Source of the DNA: Io17-Chloro-G2 sp965226915
GTDB taxonomy: Bacteria > Chloroflexota > Dehalococcoidia > Lucifugimonadales > UBA3495
Reading direction: 5' to 3'
Assembly (NCBI GenBank): GCA_965226915.1
Contig: CBDDEJ010000005.1
Span: 1 to 64,000, forward strand
DNA length: 64,000 bases
The position numbers were made by a program, and so were the translations under genes. Below are positions 18,063 through 25,754 of the stretch, one piece after another (the first letter of the stretch is position 1; each line of letters opens with the position of its first letter). The notes under the pieces were generated by a model, which was given only the letters and a program-made list of their open reading frames with translations, had not been told where the DNA came from and did no database searches.

Positions 18063-18948
18063 AATCCACCGATGGACCCGGATGGAGGGCGTGAGGACAG
18101 CGGAAGAGGGGGGAGGGAGTTGCAGGCGCGATGATCCGGGCTCGAATTCGGGTAGACGGGAGGTTGGCGGGCGGTCGCAGGCGCTTTTGGGGGCGCCGAT
18201 GGCGGTCTGCAGTGGCTGTGCTGAGCGAGATGGCGGGATAGGACACGGGAAGAGGCGCTCGCGGACCGGGACTGGCGCGAGTTTGCCGGGACGTTCAGTT
18301 GGCCGGATGGCGGGTCAGTTGCAGACGGGTCGTCAGGCTGGGAGTGGCAGGGCGCGCAGCCGGGCCAGGGCGCGACTGAACTGGGTTTCCCAAGGCCAGC
18401 GCTGGGGCAGATGCAGGGTGAGGCGGCGCGCCGAGCGGGTGAGCCGTCCGGCCAGGGAGAAGAACCGTCGCCTGAGGGTCTTGGTGGTCACGATCTGCTC
18501 GCCCAGGCCGATGCGCGCGGTCCAGCGGGCCAGGTTGTGGGACATCACCTGGACGGCCAGCCAGGCGCCGTTGGCGGCGAAGCGGCCGGACGGCATGTGG
18601 TTCAACCCGACGCCGTACTTGAGGTCGCGTATCGCATTCTCGATCTCGGCGTGGCGGCGGTGGTCGGCCTCCAGTTCCAGGGTCTCTCCGTCCCGGTCGG
18701 TGATGAAGCCGTGATAACTGTAGGTGGCGAAGAGGGCCAGTTGGGAACCGGGGGTCGGCTGCACCCGCCGGACGATGAGCCGCACCGGCGCGGCGTCCGG
18801 CTCACTCTGGAAGGGGGTATAAGTCGTCTCGGCCACAGCGGCCGCGCCGTCCATCCAGTAGGGAATCGGCGTCCAGGCAGCTTCGGGTATGGCCTCGATG
18901 AGATTGCGCAGGCTTTTGTGCTGGCGGATGGTGATGGAGTCGAACAAG
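18063..18948 (-). mobile_element. Remnant of an IS1380-like element (5' part lost)
   Basis: The C-terminal ~208 residues of a DDE transposase different from the two full IS1380 copies, at 18948 down to 18333. Its signature segments are WTPIPYWMDGAAAVAETTYTPF, ADHRRHAEIENAIRDLKYGVG and HNLARWTARIGLGEQ. They are followed by ~270 bp of apparent IS 3' end. The N-terminal half and the left end are missing. The remnant is fused directly to the ATPase fragment at DSIT, so one end is a deletion junction. Boundaries are estimated from where the host protein similarity stops. Confidence 0.75.
18333..18948 (-). pseudogene. IS1380-like transposase, C-terminal fragment
   Basis: This fragment is in frame with the upstream ATPase piece, producing a 374-codon chimeric reading frame (19457-18333). 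It starts in a MITE, passes through an AAA Walker A, and ends as a transposase. The RRHAEIENAIRDLKYGVGLNHMPSGRF stretch contains the conserved Glu of the DDE group-1 fold. The chimera is a product of deletion, not a biological fusion, and would be mis-annotated as an ATPase. Confidence 0.8.
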
Positions 18949-19345
18949 CGGAACCGGGCCTGTTCCGGCTCCATTTTGGGTGGCATATCCAGGCCGGGCA
19001 ACTGCTCCCTTACGTCGGATACCAATTCCGCGATGTCGGCGGCTCCGGCGCCCATGTCGGAACGTAGTTGATGAGGGTCAACTTCCCTCACATAAGACCT
19101 GATGCCCTGCACCCAAGGCCAATAGGGAGGGACTCCCTGCTCCTCGTAGCTCCGTCCCCACAGCACCTGGCCGCCACGAAGCCCGGCGTAGGTGGCCAAT
19201 TCCTGCGCCGTCCGGGTCTTGCCGATGCCCGGCTCGCCCACCAACGTCACCAGCCTTCCCCGGCCTGACAATGCGTCTTCCAAACACCCCTTAAGCTCGC
19301 CCATCTCTCGCTGCCGCCCCACGAATACTCCGCCGGCCAGGCTGT
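18949..19345 (-). pseudogene. AAA/STAND ATPase N-terminal fragment of the disrupted regulator
   Basis: Encodes LAGGVFVGRQREMGELKGCLEDAL (entry to the ATPase domain), VTLVGEPGIGKTRTAQELATYAG (Walker A), VLWGRSYEEQGVPPYWPWVQGIRSYV, and PEQARFRLFDSIT, where the Walker B-bearing continuation is lost to the IS remnant. Excising 175 bp of MITE puts this frame directly in line with the kinase frame: CTA GAC AGC follows GAA CAC TCC. Confidence 0.85.
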
Positions 19346-19524
19346 CTAGAAACTCGGACGGAAACCCCGATTCTCTCCAAGCTGCCGTTTTCTTAGCGAC
19401 GATTGTCGATGTAACAGTGGGTTCTTGAACCGTATTACAGACACTATCATGCCACATAAGACTATAATACGTCTGTCTGGCGTAGCGCGAAACCCGGCCA
19501 ATGGCTTTCCGGCCAGACCTCTAG
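19346..19524. mobile_element. 179-bp MITE, copy 1, in the kinase-ATPase linker
   Basis: Bounded by CTAG at both ends (19346-19349, 19521-19524), with imperfect terminal inverted repeats (CTAGAA..YTYGG.CGGAAA.CC pattern). A second copy of exactly the same length lies at 45752-45930, nearly identical through the body. There is no coding capacity. CTAG targets with TA duplication are typical of IS630/Tc1-mariner elements, so a mobilising IS630-type transposase elsewhere is a reasonable guess. Removing one CTAG-to-CTAG unit (175 bp) restores the host reading frame exactly. Confidence 0.88.
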
Positions 19525-19541
19525 GGAGTGTTCCTCGCCGG

Positions 19542-19569
19542 GTAGGGGCGCGGCATGCGGTGCCCCTAC
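19542..19569. repeat. gtaggggc...gcccctac palindrome inside the kinase fragment
   Basis: Arms GTAGGGGCGC and GTGCCCCTAC (19542-19569) form a strong hairpin. It lies in the linker just after the kinase domain, translated as DVGAPHAAPLP, and it keeps the frame. It is related to the intergenic palindrome at 16017-16044, so this is a dispersed repeat that has entered a coding region. Confidence 0.65.
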
Positions 19570-20273
19570 GTCTTGCAAATCCAGCGCCTCTAAGGCGGCC
19601 AACACGTCGCCCGCCGATTCGGGCCGCTCCGACGGGTCTTTGGCCAGTAACCGGAGAATGAGGGCGTCTACCGCCCGCGGGCACTCCGGGTTGTACCAGG
19701 TGGGGCTGACCGGCGGTGTGTTGATGTGCTGTCCGATGATAGCCACTGAATCGTCTCCCAAGAACGGCGGCCTGCCCGTCACCATCTCGTAGAGCATGGC
19801 GACCAGGGAATACAAGTCAGACCGGGGAGTCACCTCGCCGCCCATGGCCTGCTCCGGGGGCATGTAAGAGACGGTGCCCACCATCATGCCTTCTTTGGTA
19901 AGACGGGAGCGGTCCAGAGCGACGGCTAGGCCGAAGTCGCCGATCTTCGCGATGCCATCGCCGGTAAGCCAGACGTTGCCGGGCTTCAGGTCCCGGTGGA
20001 CGATGCCTCGGCTGTGGGCGAACTCCAATCCCCGGCAGGTTTCCATGGCGATGCTGACAGCTTGCTCTAGAGAAAGCCGGTGACCGGCAGTGTCTTCTAT
20101 CACACCTTCCACATCCCCACCGCCCATAAGTTCAGTGACCATGTAAGGCTGGTCTTGCTCTTGCCCTAGGTCGAAGACGGTGACGATATGGGGATGAGAA
20201 CCCAGGCGCCCCATGGCCTGGGCTTCCCGCTGTATACGCGTCCGCGACACGTCGTCCAGTCCCTCTGTCTTGA
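19570..20273 (-). pseudogene. Ser/Thr protein kinase domain fragment
   Basis: Hanks-type kinase core of the disrupted regulator. It begins at IKTEGLDDVSRTRIQREAQ (the VAIK-type Lys, then helix C) and continues MVTELMGGGDVEGV, IVHRDLKPGNVWLT (catalytic loop), KIGDFGLAVALD (Mg site) and GTVSYMPPEQAMGGE (activation/APE). It ends RLLAKDPSERPESAGDVLAALEAL. All catalytic residues downstream of the Lys are present. The glycine loop is on the other side of the IS1380 copy. A frame starting at 20352 inside the IS could still yield a kinase lacking its glycine loop. Confidence 0.85.
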
Positions 20274-20278
20274 TCAAA

Positions 20279-22031
20279 CCGGGATTCCCCAGATCAAACC
20301 AACTTTCCTGGATATAGCTCCCGCGGGGATACCGCCAAATATAATCCCGCATTCCAAGAGCGTCAAATGCGGCCTGATGCGGCCTGATTCACTCAAAGTC
20401 CCCGCTTTCATTGGGCAACCACTGTACTGCCAAGCGTAAAAGCCCCAAACCGCTGGTCTACGCCCAAGTCTCGCCCTTGGGAAGCTCTTTTGCCCTGTGC
20501 GACCCCGTAACCGTAACCAATCCCGACGCTCCTAAAGTGGACTAGCCAGGAGCCAGCCTAAGCCGACCAATTCGTTCCAGTATCCCGCCTAGCATTTCCC
20601 GGCTCACCAGCACCTCAGCAAGCTGAAACACCAGCCTTCCGGCATGGCGCACCAACCGTCCTCCAGTCTTGATCATCCTGGTCTGCAGACTGGTCAACGA
20701 CCAGTGCTTCATTGCCTCCGGTAAGGCTAGCCTTCTCATGAAGTTGCCCAAGTTGTAAGCCAGTACGAACAACTCCAGCCTGACCTGATTGGCCACGAAC
20801 TTGTGGCAGGACAACCTGGTCCAGTTCAGGGCGTACTTGCCTTCTTTTATCCATTGCTCCGCGGTGCCTCGGCCATTGTAAAAGCGGACTATCCCGATGT
20901 TTGGATAGCTCAGATTGGTGACTATGAAGCCCACTCTGGGAAACAGTTCTCCCTGGCGCCACTCCACCTTAGAGACCACTCTCCGAGCAACGTTCCAGCT
21001 CTGGGCCTGGTAGACGAAGTCATGATAGGAGACGATGGGCTTCGGGGAAAGCCACTCCGTAGGCCGTATTAGCCGGGGCGCTATCTCCCGCTGCAGCACC
21101 TGGTTGGACCGCAGCCTGATGGCGTAGCCGATGTTTCTTGCTTCCAGATAATCGTATATCTCCGGCTTGGCGAAGGCGGCGTCAGCACGAAACAGCAGCA
21201 GTCAGGCTGCTGTCAAATAACGCTCCACCGCCGGATCAAGGACTTCTTGCCAATCATCGGCACTGGGGACGTTGCCTGACCGTAGCTTAGCTGCTTCACA
21301 ATCCCCGAACTGGTTGAACAGAAAGAGAGGGTGATAGCAGACGCATTCAAAGTGGCCGTTATAGGCTGCTCCCTCCTGCTGGCCGTGCACTGGACTCTCG
21401 GAACTGTCCATATCCAGGATTACTCGCCGGTGTAGGGTATGGGCCATAGCTCGTTCCACCCACTGGGTATTTATTCGTGCCAGCCCCTTCAGGTTGTCCT
21501 CTTGGGTCAGGAACTCCGTCTCGAACCGGCCCATCTCACTGGTGCTGGCTCCTTTCCGCTCCGAGCCTTGCCATCCCACGATCACTCGCATGGCTGGGTC
21601 TTGGGAAAGGCGCACTGCGTCATTGGTGTCGTCGTAGCCGGCCAAGCGGCTGTAGATCGACTGTCTTAGCAGCGGAACCAGGTGGTGAAGGATATTGCGT
21701 CCGGTACGGCTTTCCTGGAGGTAGTCCTCAGCGATTTCGGTAAGGCCCAAGGCATCATCAAACTCTCGAAAGGCAAGAAGACCAGCGTCGGAGGTGATGG
21801 TTGAGCCGTGAAATTCCAGGCGGACTTTGGGGTTGAATTGGAGCCGGAGAGGGGCTTTTTCGCCGTCACCAATCAGGTGCCTCCATGATGCCTACGGCAT
21901 CTTACTGCAAAGTGACATATCATGGAGTTATTATAGCTGGGAGCACGCAAAAAGGGCCCATAATTAGCCAATGGTTGAAAGACCATCGACGAATTACTGA
22001 GAAAGCTTTTTAGCCAAATGGGAAATGTGGG
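20279..22031 (-). mobile_element. IS1380-family element, copy A
   Basis: 1753 bp, exactly the same length as copy B (40593-42345). It is flanked by a 5-bp target duplication TCAAA (20274-20278 and 22032-22036). Ends are imperfect inverted repeats (ccgggattcccc / cccacatttccc). It interrupts the kinase gene between Ala-Leu and Ile-Lys; removing the element and one TCAAA restores TTG ATC AAG in frame. Its transposase is damaged, so this copy cannot move unaided, but copy B could act in trans. Confidence 0.95.
20542..21873 (-). pseudogene. IS1380 transposase with lost start and internal stop
   Basis: Aligns end to end with the intact 443-aa transposase of copy B. The start codon ATG is changed to ATT (21871-21873). 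An in-frame TGA interrupts the catalytic region after ERYLTAA, near 21203. The TGA comes from a reversal of the six bases between two 7-bp inverted arms (CAGCAGC and GCTGCTG, 21193-21212) plus one substitution. Otherwise the frame is preserved for the whole length, which suggests recent inactivation. The remaining pieces (549 bp and 558 bp frames) have no independent function I can propose. Confidence 0.92.
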
Positions 22032-22394
22032 TCAAAGCGAAGGCCACATCCCGGTCCAGCACGCCCAGAAATCTCTGGACTTGGTACCGGCCATTGGCGA
22101 AGGACGTGGGCTGGCGCGCCGCTGCCGTGGTTTGGGTGTCAGTGGCAGGCTGGCTGCTGGGCTCTTGCGGTGTTGCGTTGACAGTCAGCGAGGTTCCGCA
22201 CTGGCCGCAACACCGGAAGGATGGGGGATTGTCGAAACCGCAGGAATCGCAGCGGGCCGCTAAAGCCGAGCCGCAGGCCGGCAAAACTTCATCTCTGGAG
22301 CGTTTTCCTGGCCGCACTGGGGACAGGTCACCCTACGTACCCTCGATGTGGCCATCCAGACACCTAGACGGGAGTTTTGCCGGCCTGCGGGTTT

Positions 22395-23324
22395 TCACGA
22401 GAGAGCCTGTTGGACGATATCTGGGCGGACCACTTTTGCGTAAGCCTGGCGCTCTTGGACCATGCCTGCCGCCATCAGAATTTCTTGAAGACCTTGATAC
22501 TCGGGCTCGTTCAGGGATGGCTCGGTGGGCCATGTCTCCTGAGTCTTATACCGGTCCACCGAACGCACTATGAGTTCGAGTTCCACACCGGGAAAGAACT
22601 CTTTGACAGCGCCGGCCACGGTAGCGGCATCGTTGGCCGCCAGCCACTCCAAGGCGCGGGCATAACCCTGGGTGAATCTGATAACCAGATCGGGTTTGGC
22701 CGCCAGGAACTTATTGGTTGCGGCGAATGAGCTATAGGCGATGTGGCCGTTGGCCGGGCCCAGCGCCACCGCCAGGTCCGCTCCATCTTGAGCTAGAACC
22801 TGTTCCGCCGCCGGTTCGGGCAAGTGGATAAAATCGGCTTGCCCCTGGCGAAAGGCGGTGATCGCCTCATCCAGACCCAGGCCTGAAATCAGGTTTAACC
22901 GGCCGGGTTCTACTCCGTTGGCGCGTAGGGCGTATTGGAAGGAGGCCCATGGCATGGGGGAGAATCCCACCGGAATCACCTTTGCCCCGTTGAAGTCTTC
23001 CCATTTGAACGGGCCGGAATTCGGCTTGCCCAACACGAAAAATCCGTCTCTGGCATTGATCTTGGCGAAATGCATGGGTGCCGATTCGGCGCCCCAATCC
23101 GAGGCGATGATCGACCGCATGATACCGCTCTGGGTGATGTCGGCCGCTTCGTGGAGGAGAGCGCTGAGCGGATGGGGAAACTGGGGAGGGCAAGTGGAAA
23201 ATGTAACATCCAACCCTTCTTTATCCAGAAACCCACCGGCTACGGAAACGTGGACGGGTGTGTAAAAAACCGAGCGGAAGGTCTCCATCAGGCGCAGCGG
23301 CTGCCTGCCTTGGCTGGTGGTCAC
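22395..23324 (-). CDS. NMT1/THI5-like ABC transporter substrate-binding protein
   Basis: Periplasmic-binding-protein-like fold (309 aa), similar to SsuA/THI5/NMT1 proteins. The N-terminal strand is LRLMETFRSVFYTPVHVSVAGGFLDKEGLDVTF. It continues with FKWEDFNGAKVIPVGFSPMP and IHLPEPAAEQVLAQDGADLAVAL, and has a C-terminal helical domain. There is no signal peptide or lipobox, so it could be exported otherwise or act as a cytoplasmic domain. No ABC permease or ATPase lies next to it. The start is GTG 23324 with ggagg 8-9 nt upstream; the frame is open to 23366 without a ribosome site. Ligand unknown; pyrimidine precursors, sulfonates and other small molecules are all bound by relatives. Confidence 0.75.
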   Translation of the reverse strand: MTTSQGRQPLRLMETFRSVFYTPVHVSVAGGFLDKEGLDVTFSTCPPQFPHPLSALLHEAADITQSGIMRSIIASDWGAESAPMHFAKINARDGFFVLGKPNSGPFKWEDFNGAKVIPVGFSPMPWASFQYALRANGVEPGRLNLISGLGLDEAITAFRQGQADFIHLPEPAAEQVLAQDGADLAVALGPANGHIAYSSFAATNKFLAAKPDLVIRFTQGYARALEWLAANDAATVAGAVKEFFPGVELELIVRSVDRYKTQETWPTEPSLNEPEYQGLQEILMAAGMVQERQAYAKVVRPDIVQQALS

Positions 23325-23409
23325 GGGTATTTCCTCCGATGGGGCCAGTTTTTGGCAAAGCGCCAAGTCAGAACAGGGCCGGGTTTCCCCGGAATTTTGC
23401 CTGCCGGCC

Positions 23410-24204
23410 TTAGGACTCTAAGAAAGGAAGCAATGCGCCGATGAACGCCTCGGGGTCCTCTATCTGGGGGATATGGCCCAGCCCCGGCAGAACCACCTTG
23501 CTGGCGTTGACGATATTCTGGTGCAGCAGATCTTCGCCTTCGCGCAGCCGGTCGGCCTCGCCGTACATGACCAGCGTGGACGACGCCTGAATCCGGGGCA
23601 AACGGGACATCACGTCGTAGTGAGCCAGTGAATTCATCAGCTTGCCCACCCAAACACCGGCCTGGGCGCGAGTACCGTTCATGGCGTCCACCCACTCCTG
23701 CTGGGGTTCGGCGAAGGTGGTCCCTTCCTTCAGATCTTGCAGGCTTCGTGGTTTGGGCAATCCCTGATCGTCGTAGCCCGCGGATGATTCTTGCAAGCGT
23801 TGCTTAGCGGTGTAGGCGTCCCATACCGGGCACCCCACCAAAACCAGTTTGTCCAAACGTTCGGGGAAGCTGGCGGCCATTTCCGTGGCGAGAATCGCGC
23901 CCACGGAGTTGCCCACATAGTGGCCCCGGTGAATATTCAAAAGCTGGCAGGCATGGTCCAACGCCCGAGCGTAATCCGGAATGTTGAAATCGCGCTTGGG
24001 TTTTTCGGATTCGCCATGCCCCAACATGTCGAAGGCATAACAGGTGTAATGTAGGCTGAGAGAATCGATAACCGAATTCCACGCCCAGGTGGAGGTGCCC
24101 AGAGGGTGAAGCATCACCAACGGAAATCCGCTGCCCTTTTTTACATAATGCATGTCTCCTTCGGGGGTTGGCGCCGTGTCGGTCAAATCTCGTCGGACAA
24201 ACAT
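23410..24204 (-). CDS. Alpha/beta hydrolase
   Basis: Serine hydrolase of the alpha/beta fold (264 aa). Oxyanion region LVMLHPLGTSTWAWNSVI. Strand/turn CYAFDMLGHGESEKP. Nucleophile elbow HYVGNSVGAILATEMA (Ser of GNSVG). Acid VMYGEADRL. Catalytic His LGHIPQIEDPEAF. Close in form to epoxide hydrolase/dehalogenase/C-C hydrolase (MhpC-like) enzymes. The start is ATG 24204, preceded by aggagggatc. It lies 86 bp upstream of the substrate-binding gene on the same strand, so the two may form a small transport-and-hydrolysis unit. The ISAs1 insertion sits ~120 bp upstream of its start and may have displaced its promoter. Confidence 0.88.
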   Translation of the reverse strand: MFVRRDLTDTAPTPEGDMHYVKKGSGFPLVMLHPLGTSTWAWNSVIDSLSLHYTCYAFDMLGHGESEKPKRDFNIPDYARALDHACQLLNIHRGHYVGNSVGAILATEMAASFPERLDKLVLVGCPVWDAYTAKQRLQESSAGYDDQGLPKPRSLQDLKEGTTFAEPQQEWVDAMNGTRAQAGVWVGKLMNSLAHYDVMSRLPRIQASSTLVMYGEADRLREGEDLLHQNIVNASKVVLPGLGHIPQIEDPEAFIGALLPFLES

Positions 24205-24323
24205 GATCCCTCCTGTTATGGAAGCAGTTGGCCCCATCGGGCCTTGTAAAACCACCTCATTGATGCCTGAGGACGCCGGTATCGTATCCATAGCCTGCTT
24301 GTCTGTCAATTTAGCACTGCTAT

Positions 24324-25598
24324 GCAGGGCCTTTTCATTCTCCTGCCTGGTAGGTAAAGCCCATCATGTCGAAAGCTTCGCTGAGATGGGCATTGTGGCG
24401 GCGTAGGGCAGCGGCTACGTTGGAATGCCCAGCCCGACGTACCAAGCTGATGACCAGGTTCCGCAGGCCCGCCAGAACCTGTGGGGCGGCCCCAGTGCGC
24501 ACCTGAGAGCGGTCCTCGTCGAAGGTCACATCCCGTACCCAGTGGTGGCGGTTCTCGATGCCCCAGTGCCCACGGGAAAGGCTCAACAATCGCCTGGCAT
24601 CGGCATCAGTGGCTGGAAGACTGCTAATTGCATAGCTCACAGCCACCTGTTTCTTGCCCTTCACGACCCGCTGGCGCTCTAGCCGACACACCTGTTGCAG
24701 ATGCGGCCACGCTTCCCCGACCGTCCCAGCGCTGCCCACGTAGCCATTTAGCTCTGGGTCGGCCAAGGCCCACAACTCTCGCCGCTCCAGCCGCCCATGA
24801 CGCCGCTTTACTGGAGCATCGGCCCAGACCGTCAGCTTGGCCCCGCGTGCTCGCCACTCCGCTGCCAGCCAGGGAGGTACGGTTGGCCCACCAGCCCTCT
24901 CAGTTCCTAGCAGGGGAAAAAGCCACCTCCAGGTCTCGGCGCAAGGTGGGCTGATTCTCTTTAACTGGCAGCAGATACTCTCCGCCGCCTGCCACAATCT
25001 GCTCACAGACTTTCCGTTGGGTCAGTAAGGCATCAGCCACTACTACCCGACCCTTCAGGGGTACCTGGCCCAATACTTCTTTGACCGCCGCCAATTCTTC
25101 CCCCTTGCCCGGCGCAGCTACCTGCGCCAGCACTGCCCCAGCGCGGCTAGCGTAGGCCGACACCACATGGACCCCGGGTATCTCTTGGCCGTGGACCCCT
25201 CGCAAGGTTTTCCCGTCCAGGGACAGGGGATCATCCGCCTCTACCCCGCTATTTGCCAGCCAGTTGCCGACTTCTGCCTCAAAGGCCGCCACGTCCAGGT
25301 CCTTGAACACCCGGTGGAGGGTGGCCACGCAGGGTGTCTTCTCCTGGCTGAACCCCAAAAGCTGCGCCGTAGCACCCCCTTGGTCCCGCCCCCATTGCGC
25401 TATGGCGTATAAGCTGCGGGCGCCGCACAGCATGGCACAGGTGGCCAAGGCCAGGATCGCCCCCAAAGAGTGGCGTCGCCCTTGGCTACTCCGGAAGTCA
25501 GGCGCCAAATCCAGCGCTTCCCTCAAAGTCATCATCCTCCCCTCCCGCTTAAACTGGTAATAATTTTATACTATTTTGAGAAAATGAAAAGGCCCTGC
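24324..25598 (-). mobile_element. ISAs1-family element, complete copy
   Basis: 1275 bp between inverted repeats gcagggccttttcattctc (24324-24342) and its inverse at 25578-25598 (with two extra bases). I find no matching target duplication in the flanks, so either a rearrangement has exchanged one flank (recombination with the copy at 1-339 is possible) or the duplication has decayed. It separates the alpha/beta hydrolase from the quinone oxidoreductase. Confidence 0.92.
24335..25535 (-). pseudogene. ISAs1 transposase, frameshifted in a T-run
   Basis: Two overlapping frames make up one ~380-residue transposase. The first half (25535-24900) has SLDGKTLRGVHGQ and VVVADALLTQRK, carrying the two catalytic Asp. 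The second half (25006-24335) has RGHWGIENRHHWVRDV, carrying the Glu. The shift occurs near 24920 at GCTTTTTCCCC on the coding strand; one T fewer rejoins the frames. It may be a plain 1-bp insertion. A programmed shift is conceivable but not the normal arrangement in this family. Whether the copy at 1-326 shares it cannot be seen. Confidence 0.85.
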
Positions 25599-25754
25599 GT
25601 TGCCACCGCCTGCCCCAGAGAAGCGATATATTGCCAGATCCGCTGGGGGTGTATACTACCAATCGACTCTGCAGATACGAAACGAATCAACCAGACAGCG
25701 CCGTCTTGCTCGCGCCGTCTTGCTCGCGCCGCTCTGGCAAAGGAAGTCCACGCA

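Larger units (their letters stand above)
16226..22331 (-). pseudogene. Zinc-ribbon / Ser-Thr kinase / AAA ATPase / TPR giant gene, multiply disrupted
   Basis: One ancestral signalling gene, read on the minus strand, now in pieces. (1) Start GTG 22331 with MTCPQCGQ-type zinc knuckles; a 1-bp loss near 22280 shifts into CGSALAARCDSCGF..CCGQCGTSL. (2) Kinase start GRYQVQRFLG, then an apparent in-frame loss of the rest of the glycine loop, then DRDVAFAL. (3) IS1380 copy (20279-22031) between Ala-Leu and Ile-Lys. (4) The remaining kinase domain (20273 to ~19570): HRDLKPGNVWL, GDFGLAV, GTVSYMPPEQA. (5) A palindrome and the 179-bp MITE. (6) ATPase start FVGRQREM, Walker A GEPGIGKT (19345 to ~18949). 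(7) An IS1380-like remnant replacing the ATPase middle. (8) The ATPase end and TPR repeats (~18062 to 16226). The family is a regulator I associate with Chloroflexota. Confidence 0.85.

Noticed and set aside
18333..19457. Genuine ATPase-transposase fusion protein
   Set aside because: Both halves are truncated members of unrelated families; the junction is a deletion end and the start lies in a MITE.
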